From Haplomitrium mnioides (taxonomy: Eukaryota; Marchantiophyta; Haplomitriopsida; Calobryales), in contig JBNGIS010005713.1 in the NCBI GenBank assembly GCA_049999725.1, forward strand, positions 1 through 23,240: DNA of 23,240 nt. The letters are read 5' to 3'. The notes beneath the pieces are model-generated. The model was given only the letters and a program-made list of their open reading frames with translations, did no database searches and was not told where the DNA came from. Of this stretch, positions 1 through 8,350 are shown in pieces. The number at the start of each line of letters is the position of its first letter. The first letter of the stretch is position 1. The position numbers and the translations under genes were made by a program.

Positions 1-268
1 TGGAGAGGAGGGTGTGTGGGTTGCTGGGCTGCAGTTGTAAGGCAGCGGGATTCACAAGGGAAGTATAAATCAATTAGAATTCTAGAAGGCCTTCAAGGAC
101 TCTGTTTTTTCTTGCATATATTGTATATAAGTGTTGTCAATATATGTGTAGTTAGATTGCCTTTCTACATGTGTGTCCTCTTGATTTGTTAGATTAGTGG
201 ACATCGGTTCAGTTGAGCAGACCCTAGGAACACACTTGAAGGGGGAGTCTAATCCCTTCACACAAGTT
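1..268 (+). mobile_element. possible LTR remnant of a Ty1-copia-like retrotransposon (3' part)
   Basis: This stretch has the layout of the right part of a plant LTR: a TATA-like AGTATAAAT at 62-70, AT-rich TGTATATAAG further on, and then, a few bases past a CACACA, the octamer TGGTATCA at 269-276. That octamer matches the start of the usual plant primer-binding site for initiator tRNA-Met, but the match stops after 8 bases. No protein-coding match supports the call. The left end lies outside the window, so a terminal TG cannot be checked. Low confidence; it could equally be anonymous sequence. Confidence 0.28.
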
Positions 269-390
269 TGGTATCATGGGGGTGAATGCTCTTTGTTCTG
301 ATCCTGGTTGCATAGTTAGGAATTAGTGCAGCTTAGGATAGTTAGGAATAGTTGTATCAGACATGTGACCACCCTGAAAGGGGGAGTCTA
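237..390 (+). repeat. polypurine-tract-like direct repeat
   Basis: A near-identical string occurs twice, TGAAGGGGGAGTCTA at 237-251 and TGAAAGGGGGAGTCTA at 375-390. Such G-rich purine runs are typical of the polypurine tract next to the 3' LTR of Ty1-copia elements. Two copies 138 bp apart, one on each side of the PBS-like octamer at 269, suggest rearranged retrotransposon ends. From here to about 680 I see no other supported feature. Confidence 0.3.
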
Positions 391-749
391 GAACTGTTGT
401 GTGTTCAGCTGTGCAGGTCACCAACACCATTCTGCCCAAGCACAAATAAGGTGGCAGGGCCTAAGTCATTGGGTCCAAGGAATAAAGAGGAAGAATCACA
501 CAAATCACAGCTGGGTGTAAATGGATGTGGACCTGTGTATGGTTGAATGTCTGACTTGAGTGTGAGAAGAAGAAGAGTGAGAGAAGCATACCAAGCTTGT
601 AAGGAGAGGAAAAGTCCTTAGGGTCTGAAAGTGGTAACTGGCAAGGGGCCATCTCAGAAAAGAACCCCAAAGCCCGTGAAACATGTCCTCCCCTACCTTG
701 AAACAGGGCCTGAAAAGGTTAAGGCCTGAAACAGGGGAGCAACACCTTC

Positions 750-946
750 GGAGCCCCGTCGATGCTCATTGGAACCTTGCCATCGCTCTTCGGAATCCCA
801 CCGTCGCTCTTTGGAATCCCACTGTTGCTCTTTGGAATCCCACAGGTCGCCACATGTTCGCAAACCCCTTTGAAACCCTGCCATTGCTCCTCGGAAGCTC
901 CCCTTTGTTCTTCAAAACCTCACTGTCGCTCTTTGGAATTCCACAA
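750..946 (+). repeat. 21-bp tandem repeat (GGAATCCCACCGTCGCTCTTT)
   Basis: Units with exact 21 bp spacing start at 750, 771, 792, 813 and 834, each beginning GGAA/GGAG and ending in a GCTCTT-like core. After a more degenerate stretch the same 21 bp unit resumes in register at 872, 893, 914 and 935. Because 21 is divisible by three, each frame reads a seven-residue repeat (for example SLFGIPP), which explains the overlapping open frames on both strands. I do not call a gene. Confidence 0.85.
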
Positions 947-965
947 GTCACCACGTGTCCTTCCC

Positions 966-1215
966 GCCATGTCATCCGCAGCTGCGCCGTCCGATGTCGC
1001 CCTGCAAAGAGGTAGGCTGACCGATGCCTTTGACTAGAATCAGAACTTGACCCACAGTGACCTTGAGGATCCTTCAGACCACCTCCGATCGCCACGTCAT
1101 CCGCCACTGCACCATCCAACGCGGCCCCGCAAAGGGGTAGGCGAACCGATGCCTTGACCGGATTCCGCGGTTGACCCACGCTGACTCTTCTTTCGCAGAT
1201 GCCACATCATCTGCA
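966..1215 (+). repeat. about 110-125 bp tandem repeat
   Basis: The motif GCCA(T/C)GTCATCCGC occurs at 966 and 1091 and, as GCCACATCATCTGC, at 1201. Between the first two, a long matching context follows in the same order: GCAAAG(A/G)GGTAGGC, ACCGATGCCTT and TTGACCCAC. These are two diverged full units of about 125 bp and the head of a third. Confidence 0.8.
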
Positions 1216-1414
1216 GAACAGTTCCCTCGCCGAGTAAGAACGGTACATATGGTCACCGTTTTGGCACCCGTTTGCAGTAAGAAGTGAGGCTCCATTTGCT
1301 TAACTTTCCATCTCCTTCATATAAGAACTATAGCGAGCTCCCTTTGATCCCTTTCAAACTTTCAGTGTCACCCCGTCAAACTTTCGTCCTCGCCATTTCT
1401 GGAATTGCAATAGG

Positions 1415-1625
1415 TCACCCTTTCAGATGTTGGCCTCTTGCTTCTTCTTCTGGCCGGATTGTTGCTCAATCACCTTTTCGGTACTCTTGGTCTTGTTCTA
1501 GCCGGATCATCGATGTATCGCCCTTTCGGCTGCTCGTTGCTTGCGTCTTCCTCTCGCCAGAACTTTGCTTGATCACCCTTTTGGCACCCCCGCTCTTCGT
1601 CTGGTCAGACCTTTGATATATTGCC
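1415..1625 (+). repeat. about 50 bp degenerate tandem repeat (TCACCCTTTYGG)
   Basis: Four copies of a head motif TC(A/G)CC(C/T)TTT(T/C)(A/G)G start at 1415, 1470, 1518 and 1573, spaced 55, 48 and 55 bp. Each is followed by a CTTCTTGTTCT-like tract and a GCCGGAT- or GCCAGAA-like tail. An outlying related copy (TCACCGTTTTGGCACC) lies at 1253. Confidence 0.65.
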
Positions 1626-1788
1626 GATTCATAATCCCCTTGTGATAAGAACGATGCGCGACATAGATTCCCGTCGAACTTTCAGACCTTACTCTATCGA
1701 ACTTTTCCTCTGCTTTGCCATATCAATAATAGATCATCATTTCGCCTTTCCTTCCATGGTCTCCGTTTGTCCTTCCCGTCGGATCTCT

Positions 1789-1890
1789 GTTAAGTGGGCT
1801 CCCCACGTAGGGTGGTTGATCGGAACCCATTTAACTGGGGCTCCCCACTTAGGGAGGCTGATTGGAACCCGTTTAACCGGGGCTCCCCAA
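1789..1890 (+). repeat. 41-42 bp tandem repeat, cluster 1
   Basis: Units start at about 1789 and 1831, with a partial third at 1873. Each has a TTAA(C/G)TGGGGCTCCCCAC head, a (C/T)GTAGGG-like middle and a GATTGGAACCC tail. The head contains a short palindrome, GGGGCTCCCC. A second cluster of the same unit lies at 2168-2241. Confidence 0.8.
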
Positions 1891-2167
1891 TTTTCCGCTA
1901 AGAGCCCGTGGACTCCTTGAGACTGCCACTTGTCCCTGAATCCGTGAAGTGCGGTAGGGCTGCCACGTTTCCGCAGCTCCCCACGGAGTCCCTTAGATCT
2001 GAAACTATGATTAGTTGCCGCTTCGCCCTTCTCGCTTAGCTTCGCAATTGCTTTAAGAAATCCTCCATGCCGCCGAAATAATGACAAGTCACCTCTTTGT
2101 CAATCCCTGCTTCGCTTATCCCCGTTGCGCCCTCTTCGGACCCGTGCGACCCCCCTTAGCGGATCCC

Positions 2168-2241
2168 TGTTAAGTAGGCACCCCACGTAGGGAGGCTGAT
2201 TGGAACCCACTTAACTGGGGATCCCCATGTAGGGAAGCTGG
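2168..2241 (+). repeat. 41-42 bp tandem repeat, cluster 2
   Basis: One complete and one partial unit of the family seen at 1789-1890 (TTAAGTAGGCACCCCACGTAGG, then TTAACTGGGGATCCCCATGTAGGG). The copy arose with its flanks: see the segmental duplication at 1778-2345. Confidence 0.75.
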
Positions 2242-2746
2242 ACCCCATCAAACTTTCGGACCTCTAGGAGCTGCCACGTCCTCCGACGGATTCCGCGAAG
2301 TGCGCGAGGGCCGCCACATTTCCACAGACCTCTTCAGACTCCTCGGACCTCTTTCTTCGTGTTGATTCTTCGCCTCGATCGCCCTCCTCTGGTCCGATTG
2401 CATCATCTGGCTTGCGATTATAGAGCGCCTTCTTCCCTTCTCTGCTGGGCAACCCATCGCGGGGTCTCATCTTCCTTGAGTTCATCCGGCTGCCTCCTCT
2501 TCACCTATCTTCACCTGCTGCATGATCCTTTGTTCATCATTCATTGCCGCTGGGTAAGTTTTTGCAGTGTTGCGACCTCCGATCCAATCGCGTGATGGCC
2601 ATCTGCACGCATCTGACTGTGCTCCACCTCGCCTTTATCTCCCATAGCTCTTCTTGTGACTTTCCCCTCATGTGATTCCTCTTTGAGTGATGTTGGCCCT
2701 TTGACCTCTGCCCTCCTCTCCTTGAATCCTCTGCTGCTCTCTCTGA

Positions 2747-2883
2747 TGATCTCCCTCTGCTGATCTCTCTCTGATGATCTCCCTATGCTTATCTCCCTCT
2801 GATGATCTCCCTCTGCTGATCTCTCTCTTATGATCTCCCTCTGCTAATCTCCCTCTGATGATCTCTCTCTGGTGATCTCTCCT
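2747..2883 (+). repeat. 14-bp tandem repeat (TGATCTCCCTCTGA/C)
   Basis: Nine consecutive 14 bp units begin at 2747, 2761, 2775, 2789, 2803, 2817, 2831, 2845 and 2859, with a partial tenth at 2873. The last two bases largely alternate GC and GA (or TA) between neighbours, suggesting a 28 bp higher-order unit. On the minus strand it reads as REIIRGRLAEGD-like charged peptide repeats, with no sign of a gene around them. Confidence 0.92.
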
Positions 2884-3052
2884 TGAATCCTCCTGCTCAC
2901 CCTTGTTAGTCCTGACTTTGACACAAATTGCTGCAAGTCCATTTGATCCCCTTGCTAGCCTTCTTCCATGACTCATCTGAATTTCACAGGGCTCCCCCTT
3001 GCATTGCAGGGTCTGTGATATTCATTAGGGAAAGCATAAAAGAAAGGAAGAG

Positions 3053-3066
3053 AAGGGAAAAGGGAA
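3053..3066 (+). repeat. LINE target-site duplication, left copy
   Basis: AAGGGAAAAGGGAA here is repeated exactly at 4546-4559, directly after the LINE poly(A) tail. A 14 bp perfect duplication (12 bp if the tail As are excluded) flanking an A-tailed insert marks target-primed reverse transcription. Confidence 0.85.
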
Positions 3067-3286
3067 TAAGAGTTGGCCAGCGTTGAGGTGGTCTCAAGCA
3101 GGGGTCAATATGATTGGGGACCTATGGAATCATCAAACATACGAATTCCTTGAGTGGACAGAGGTGCAGGAATGGTTTTAGCTTCACAAAAGGCATGAAC
3201 AAAAATGGTATGACCTGATAGCTAAGATTCATGACAGGTGGATTTCACTCCTCCTTGAGGGGCCAGGCCACTTAAGAAAAGGAGAC

Positions 3287-3366
3287 TGGACTGGAGTCTT
3301 CTCATCTAGTCTAGACACACAACCCATGGACTGGAGTCTTCTCATCTAGTCTGGACACACAACCCA
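3287..3366 (+). repeat. 40-bp direct tandem duplication inside the LINE
   Basis: Positions 3287-3326 and 3327-3366 are identical apart from A at 3313 versus G at 3353. Since 40 is not a multiple of three, the duplication itself shifts the reading frame between the upstream ORF2-like sequence and the frame that starts at 3369. Confidence 0.93.
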
Positions 3367-3368
3367 AC

Positions 3369-4397
3369 TTGTGGAGTGCTGATACTGAGTTGAAGGCAGG
3401 AACCATGACTCAGTCCTCTGATCTCACCCAGTCATGCTCATGGTTTTTTGTCACACCAATGTCTACCATGTTAGTAGAAGGAATTCGACCCCAGCTTCCT
3501 CCTTCAGTGATTATGAGGAAAATGAGAGTCTGCACAGTGACAAAAGATCAGAGTGCCGAGTATAAATTACTTGGCTTGGTTATTGGAGAGGGAGATTCGG
3601 ACCCTGGAATGTGGGTATGGAAAGATAATTCACCTCTCAGTAGCTACTCAACCAAGAAAGGCCGTCGGTTCATCCTGGACCGACCATCAACAATCACTCC
3701 GGTTCTGGAACGTTGGAAAGCACAGGGCTCGATCGACTCCAAATACTCCTCCAAATGGACTGATATATGGGTGGTGAGCAGATCAGCTAAAGAGGCCACT
3801 TTAATGTGGCTTATTGTCCAAAGAGGTGTGCAAGTAGGGAGTTTCAGAAAAAAGACAGAAAAGCCTGGTTATGAGATTGATGCAAGATGTGTCTACTGCA
3901 AGGAGGATTCACTGGAAAATATCATTCACTGTTTCTGGCTTTGCCCTAGGATCAGCACTATCTGGAAATGGGCAGGGAATATCATTAACAGATTAGTGTT
4001 TGTTGTTTGGGGGAACTCCAAAAGGTGGAAGCCAACCTGGCAGCAATGCATCCTAGGTGATAGAACTCCAAAGGCCCTGGCCATAGTTCAAGAGATCTGG
4101 TCCCTTCTAAGAGGAATAGTACTTTACTCTATATCGCTCTCTATGAATGTTGTAGTGTTCGAGAAGTCGTACATGGATATGTACTGTTTAAAGAAGAAAA
4201 TATGGAGGAGATTGATCGAGTATGGAAAGAAAGCTTGGCACGATGCCTGTAGAAACTGGAGGAAGGCTCAAAGTGAAGAAAAGAGAGAAAAAATTCTGGA
4301 AACCTTTGACAGAACCTGGGGTGCTAGGCATTTTCTTTGTATCCGTGATGAAGACCATGTTTATTGGAATCTGGATGCTAGTAGTAATCTGGATTGA
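3369..4397 (+). CDS. C-terminal fragment of LINE ORF2 with zf-RVT zinc finger
   Basis: This 342-codon open frame is the end of a plant LINE ORF2 polyprotein. Residues about 128-205 form the zf-RVT domain found after the reverse transcriptase: a Trp-rich helix (KWTDIWVVS), then C174-x2-C177-x9-H187-x4-C192 in CVYCKEDSLENIIHCFWLC, then the usual IWKWA. The remaining C-terminal part is basic (KKKIWRRLIEYGKKAW), as expected for RNA or DNA binding. The catalytic RT core (FADD box) and the endonuclease are absent. The ATG at 3369 is just the first Met in an open frame after truncation and the 40 bp duplication, so it is unlikely to be a real start. The fragment cannot move on its own; expression is unknown. 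Confidence 0.85.
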   Translation: MWSADTELKAGTMTQSSDLTQSCSWFFVTPMSTMLVEGIRPQLPPSVIMRKMRVCTVTKDQSAEYKLLGLVIGEGDSDPGMWVWKDNSPLSSYSTKKGRRFILDRPSTITPVLERWKAQGSIDSKYSSKWTDIWVVSRSAKEATLMWLIVQRGVQVGSFRKKTEKPGYEIDARCVYCKEDSLENIIHCFWLCPRISTIWKWAGNIINRLVFVVWGNSKRWKPTWQQCILGDRTPKALAIVQEIWSLLRGIVLYSISLSMNVVVFEKSYMDMYCLKKKIWRRLIEYGKKAWHDACRNWRKAQSEEKREKILETFDRTWGARHFLCIRDEDHVYWNLDASSNLD

Positions 4398-4505
4398 GGG
4401 TATTGGTGTGCTGTGGTTTACTAGGCTTGATCCTGAAAGGGATTGATAGGTTGCTGTTTTTGCCGCTCGGCCTGATTGCTGGCCGCGGTTGTTCCTTTGA
4501 TGCTT

Positions 4506-4531
4506 GAAAGTAAATAAAGTTGTTTACTTTC
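4506..4531 (+). other. 3'-terminal stem-loop of the LINE
   Basis: GAAAGTAAA (4506-4514) and TTTACTTTC (4523-4531) are perfect 9 bp inverted arms around an 8 nt loop, ending 4 bases before the poly(A) tail. LINE reverse transcriptases commonly recognise a 3' hairpin of their own RNA, so this is a plausible recognition element; that role is inferred. Confidence 0.6.
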
Positions 4532-4545
4532 GGTCAAAAAAAAAA

Positions 4546-4559
4546 AAGGGAAAAGGGAA
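4546..4559 (+). repeat. LINE target-site duplication, right copy
   Basis: Exact match of 3053-3066. The first two As overlap the end of the poly(A) tail. The sequence after it (AGAGTAAAGAGG) continues the purine-rich target. From 4560 to about 4820 I see no supported feature. Confidence 0.85.
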
Positions 4560-4821
4560 AGAGTAAAGAGGTGTAGGATTGCCACAACAACAATAAAACA
4601 ATAAAATGTAGCAACACATAGCAGACTAACACAAACTGATGGAATCAACCAAGCTAAGAAGCTCAGAATTTACAAAAAATGAAAATACTCAAACACACCC
4701 GACCGACAGTATTAGTCACATATTGAAGCTAGAGAGTTAGAAATTCACTCAACTTGTTCACATACATGAATGTTGGTTTTTATGTTGATAATGTGAGCGA
4801 TTGGCTGAAAACTATTAACTA

Positions 4822-5455
4822 TCTATAAAGTGTTTAGATCTGCCTCTATAGTTTGTACCTCTTTAATTGTTTGAATGAGTAGATCCATCATTTTTGTGTT
4901 GTCTTGACTTTGTTGGATCTGGTATAGTACATATGTCAACTCGTAGAACATCTTAGTAGTTGTAGAAGTAGGCATCTAGTTGTCCCATCTCTGTAAAGAA
5001 ATCAAGATTTTGTCCAAGTAGTTGGAACATAATGCTTTGGTTGGCTTTCCTAATCGATACACCATTCAGTTCCCAAAAAGTTTGTGGTATGTAGTTTGTT
5101 AGGCGCGAGAGTATTGGTTCATTTCTTGATTTCGAGTATTGGACAAATGCCATCCAGTCCAAAGTGTAGACATTCATTCCTCTATTGAGTATAGTTTTAG
5201 TTATTATGCCTTTATGTCTAAAGGTGTCTATCTTTTAACCAATCCGAGTGACCTCCCAAAGCTTTGATTCCACGTGTTGTTGTAAATCAGCAATTGTCTC
5301 TTTTTGGTCAGATTTATTAGCTACCATTCCTTCTCTTTTAACTAGTCTATTCTTGCCGTCCAATGTCATTTCAACACGGAAGTTGGACAGTCGCAATAAG
5401 ACAATTTGTATTATTATAAAAACAAGAATCCGGTAGCTAGCAAGCCAAAACCCAA
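4822..5455 (-). pseudogene. decayed minus-strand reading frame of unknown family
   Basis: Read on the minus strand from about 5455, one frame stays open for some 165 codons apart from a single TAA at 5235-5237. It includes the stretches DGKNRLVKREGMVANKSDQ and RGMNVYTLDWMAFVQYSKS, and ends at a TAA at 4953-4955. In a neighbouring frame coding-like sequence then continues (MFYELTYVLYQIQQSQDNTK, KEVQTIEADLNTL), which looks helical and possibly coiled-coil. The join needs one frameshift. I do not recognise the family. It could be a Gag-like or other retroelement protein, since its neighbours are retroelements, but no zinc knuckle, protease or RT is visible. Moderately sure it was once coding; function unknown. 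Confidence 0.45.
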
Positions 5456-5677
5456 ATTTCTAGAATCTTAGCTTTGATAATAGACACTAAAAACCCTCTA
5501 GATAAGAATTGTTGTCAATTCCTAATGGAATATATACTCCCAAAGTTGACTTCCTCCGGGCTTAGTTGATAGAATGACTATTAGAACTTCTCAACCCAGT
5601 CATGACCTTTATCCAAGATTTCCTTCTCTTGAACGAATGGTTTAAAGCTGCCCAACATTGTCTTCTATAGAGTAGCT

Positions 5678-5955
5678 TGATTGTCATGCCCAATAAGCAC
5701 AAAATAGATTGTACCAAATAGTTAGACCCAAAGTTTTAACAGATATCCCTCTTGAACAGTATCATTCCTTGCCTATCTAATAACTTGATTGTCTAACCCG
5801 ATGTATCTTTAGATTCCATCTTGAATATTATCTCTTCTTGTTTATCCAATAATCTGAATCGATAGACTCAAAGTTCCCTTAGATTATATTCCTAATTCTT
5901 AGTATTTCTTGGTTGCCGATAGTTCGAAAAGTGACTATAGCGGTAAACCATTTTC
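5678..5955 (-). repeat. 69-bp (23-codon) tandem repeat in decayed minus-strand coding sequence
   Basis: Two clear units lie at about 5747-5815 and 5816-5884 with 69 bp spacing (CC(C/A)TCTTGAA head, TATC(T/C)AATAA middle, TAGA(T/C) tail), with weaker copies on either side. In one minus-strand frame they read FRLLDKQEEIIFKMESKDTS then TIKLLDRQGMILFKRDI, so the units are whole-codon multiples. This suggests a repeated protein segment. It may belong to the same vanished gene as 4822-5455; I cannot name it. Confidence 0.5.
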
Positions 5956-6440
5956 TATAAAAACTACTATTGGTCTATAGTACCTCACCACCCAATTCTA
6001 TGACATAGCCCACTATTTGAGTATATGTAATTCATACTTTTTGATAAGTCATACAGAGTACGTATGATTCAAAAATATGAGAACACTCATTTGCGCCTCT
6101 CTTAGAGCCTTTTCCTCATGTAAAATCGCACAATAAGTCCTAGTCAATTTGATTGATAGATTTTAAAAATGTGTAAGGAATGTGAAATGCCTTTGGATCC
6201 AATCATGTGGTCTTGGAGTCCTCCTTAGTAGTTTCTATTACATCGCAGATCTGCACTTCCCAAGACTCATTGTGCAAAGTGTTAAATTGTCGCGATTTGT
6301 AATAGGTCAGCCTGTATCTTTTGTGCTGAGAATTTGCAAAGTTATCTAGATGGAATAGCAATTTGTTAATTGACAAAAAGATATAGTAGCTTGAAACCAA
6401 CAGCTGATATCAATCCTTCTTGATGAACTCAAAGTTTAGT
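5956..6440. other. no recognisable feature
   Basis: AT-rich sequence between the minus-strand decayed coding region and the first gypsy element. A 65-codon minus-strand frame (6203-6400) has no recognisable domain and no splice or promoter context. I see nothing supportable here. Confidence 0.4.
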
Positions 6441-6863
6441 GTTGTGTACAAAACGAAAAAGGAAGATCTCCGTAACAACTGACATAACCACCGTTTGGAC
6501 TCAATCTATCTCGTTCATCCCATCCCGCTATACTACAAAGCTATACTACAATGCAAATTCAAAGAAGCCATCAAGTACCAAGTATCAAGGATTCCTCGTT
6601 CTGTGTCCTCCTTGACACACACACCGCAGATTGAGATAGGAGAGGATTTCTCCCTCTACATCCTCACTTGACCTTCAAAGTGAATTAAAATAGTGGTGTC
6701 TTTTGCCCCATCCTCTGGCTGTACTAGATGTTTCTACTACTTGCAAGTTCCCAACAATGTCTTCGTTTGACGTCTTAAATAGTTCCTATGTTGTCTTACG
6801 CCGAAACGACAGATGCTTGTGGCATTGATCTTGATCTTTTCATATGCCACATGTGGTTGGAAA
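6440..6863 (+). mobile_element. probable 5' LTR region of Ty3-gypsy element 1
   Basis: The stretch directly left of the PBS at 6864 and of the Gag remains should hold the 5' LTR. It is degenerate: I cannot fix the terminal TG, and the candidate end is a CA near 6852. The placement rests on the PBS and the Gag-Pol order downstream. No second LTR is in the window for comparison. Confidence 0.4.
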
Positions 6864-6875
6864 TGGTATCAGATG
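6864..6875 (+). other. primer-binding site (tRNA-iMet type) of gypsy element 1
   Basis: TGGTATCAGATG matches the standard plant LTR-retrotransposon primer-binding site, complementary to the 3' end of initiator tRNA-Met, in its first 10 bases. It lies just upstream of the Gag-like sequence that begins near 6880, as expected. Confidence 0.7.
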
Positions 6876-6879
6876 TCTG

Positions 6880-8350
6880 TGGATCAGGTTGATGCAAACA
6901 CTAGTCTTAATTGATTTCTTGCCCTTGCTTCTACAACTAAAGATCTAGAGGATGTTCTTCACATTCAATTTCCCACTACTCTCAATGGCAATGCCATTAA
7001 TAGTTGATATTTTTAGGAAGTAATCGTTATTGCTACATTGCCCGATCTTTAAAACGCTTGTCTAGACCGCTATCAATCGCCTTATCATTTTGATAGAGCC
7101 TGGCATGAATTGTTTTGTGTCTGAATGTATGCTAAGGAATCTATACAAGATTATAACAATCGATTCAAAGTCATTGTGAGCAAATGTTGGGCTAGCCTAC
7201 CTCAGGAAGACTAAAATGGACTTTTCATCAAGGGTCTTCCTAATTCCATCCAAGAACATGTCTTGCTTCATTGTCCTCAAACTTTGGAGTGCACTATTCA
7301 TTTAGCCACGTCATATGAAAAGATGTTGCTTCAAAAAGATTATGTTGCTTTCTCTTCTTTCTATGGTGGAGAATCCTTCCGCCATTCTTCCGCATCCCAC
7401 GCCTCTACTTCAAATGATCGGCTCACCACGGATTCCAAACCTTCAATCCAGCCCTTGGGACCCAAAAAACCAGAACCTTGTGTGGGTTTAAATTTTGATA
7501 TTGAGACTAAGCTAGAGGAAGTTACTTCTAAGCTCAATGACCAGATTACCAACTTACATAACCAAATGGTCAATTTGGCTTTTGGACCAACTCTAAACTC
7601 CACTACTTCTAATATATGGTGTACGAGGTGTAGCCAACAACAATCTCCTTTAAAGACCTACCCTTGAAGCTCCTAGTGTGATATTTGTCTTTCCTCATAT
7701 CATGCCAGTAAAGTCTGTAGTGTTTCGCTTTGAATCAAGGCTGTCATGACGCAATCAACTCTCGAAGCTAATCAGGCAACAATTGAGCTTATTTTGTTTC
7801 TTTTAGTCTCTCAACCACTTGCTCAGCCTGCCCACTTGAATTATCAGACTCTAATGCAGGGTTGTTAGACATCATATCCCATTTAGCCCACTCAATTCTA
7901 ATTCCAACCTACTCGCCCGCCTCTTGGACAAGTTTGCTTTACTTGCAACTGACCAAACCATATCGCTCAAGATTGTCCTCATTTGCATACAGAACAATAC
8001 TACCAGGGACAAAGCCAGTGCATGTCTCGATTGGCTTATCCTCCATATCATTTGCAACAACGATCTTATCAACCAAGATACAATCAAGGACATTATCAGT
8101 CGTAGTTTAAGTATAGTCCTCCACCTTCACAGATCACATATTACTAGCCTCAACATATTTCCCACCCAACTATGATGCAACAACAATCAGCTGGCGCGCC
8201 TCTACCATGGAAATTTCTTCCTCCCGCTAGCGCTCTTGTCCTTCCTCTACCTAAACGTTTTCCCAATCTCAATGTGCAAAATCTGAATCAAGTAGAAATC
8301 GTTTATGTCCAAATAACTTTACGATCTGGAGCAAAATTACAACGTTCAAG
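6880..8350 (+). pseudogene. gag: Ty3-gypsy element 1 Gag (capsid, coiled coil, CCHC knuckle) pseudogene
   Basis: Gag binds and packages the retrotransposon RNA. Pieces in order: MSVDQVDANTSLN near 6874, AWHELFCV near 7098, then ESIQDYNNRFKVIVSKCWAS and LFIKGLPNSIQEHVLLHCPQ (7138-7285), which match the Retrotrans_gag capsid pattern. The longest open stretch is 7263-7667; it carries a predicted coiled coil (KLEEVTSKLNDQITNLHNQM). After stops, a perfect CCHC zinc knuckle, CDICLSSYHASKVC (C-x2-C-x4-H-x4-C), lies at 7677-7718. Further on, VQITLRSGAKL near 8310-8344 resembles the Gag-Pol linker of the plant Athila/Tat group. Multiple stops and frameshifts make this a clear pseudogene. Confidence 0.8.

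Larger units (their letters stand above)
1778..2345 (+). repeat. diverged segmental duplication, about 1778-2000 versus 2158-2345
   Basis: The order [GGATC(T/C)CTGTTAAGT] - [42 bp units] - [GGAC...TGCCAC(T/G)T] - [A(A/T)TCCG(T/C)GAAGTGCG] - [GCCAC(G/A)TTTCC(G/A)CAG] occurs twice, offset by about 350-380 bp. The two copies are clearly diverged, so the duplication is old. Between them (2001-2157) I see no further structure. Confidence 0.65.
680..2900. other. GC-richer island built of degenerate minisatellites
   Basis: Compared with the AT-rich rest of the window, this region is rich in C, G and CpG, and its plus strand is pyrimidine-biased. Several unrelated tandem-repeat families lie side by side, listed separately. 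Open frames in it reach at most about 140 codons, occur on both strands at once, and encode repeats such as WDSKE or SLFGIP, so I treat them as by-products of the repeats. No retrotransposon domain is recognisable. It could be the non-coding interior or LTR of an unclassified large element, or a local satellite cluster. Confidence 0.6.
3067..4547 (+). mobile_element. 5'-truncated LINE (non-LTR retrotransposon) with poly(A) tail
   Basis: This insert of about 1.48 kb lies between perfect 14 bp target-site duplications and ends in 12 As (4536-4547). It contains only the last part of ORF2, with a zf-RVT zinc finger and no complete reverse transcriptase, so it is a typical 5'-truncated copy. Before the long open frame, another frame from the ATG at 3110 reads MIGDLWNHQTYEFLEW, hits a stop after about 23 codons, and continues with Trp-rich coding-like sequence (WISLLLEGPGHL). 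The frame change at 3287-3366 coincides with a 40 bp duplication. The long frame being open suggests this is among the younger insertions in the window. Confidence 0.88.

Noticed and set aside
683-1179. Overlapping open frames of 63-137 codons on both strands
   Set aside because: They run through the 21 bp repeat, whose length keeps all frames open; the peptides are simple repeats (SLFGIP, WDSKE) with no domain or gene signals.
1284-2087. Frames of 99-116 codons at 1284-1616, 1621-1920 and 1737-2087
   Set aside because: They overlap degenerate repeats in the GC-richer island, appear on both strands, and show no recognisable domain.
2668-2976. 102-codon minus-strand frame with charged REII/RGRSSEGD repeats
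   Set aside because: It is a translation of the 14 bp minisatellite and its flanks; no start context, splice site or homologous domain.
3369-4397. The 342-codon frame as a host gene
   Set aside because: The zf-RVT C-x2-C-x9-H-x4-C finger, A-tail, 3' hairpin and target-site duplication all identify it as a LINE ORF2 tail.
6203-6400. 65-codon minus-strand frame
   Set aside because: No recognisable domain, no splice or promoter signals, and of a length expected by chance in AT-rich DNA.
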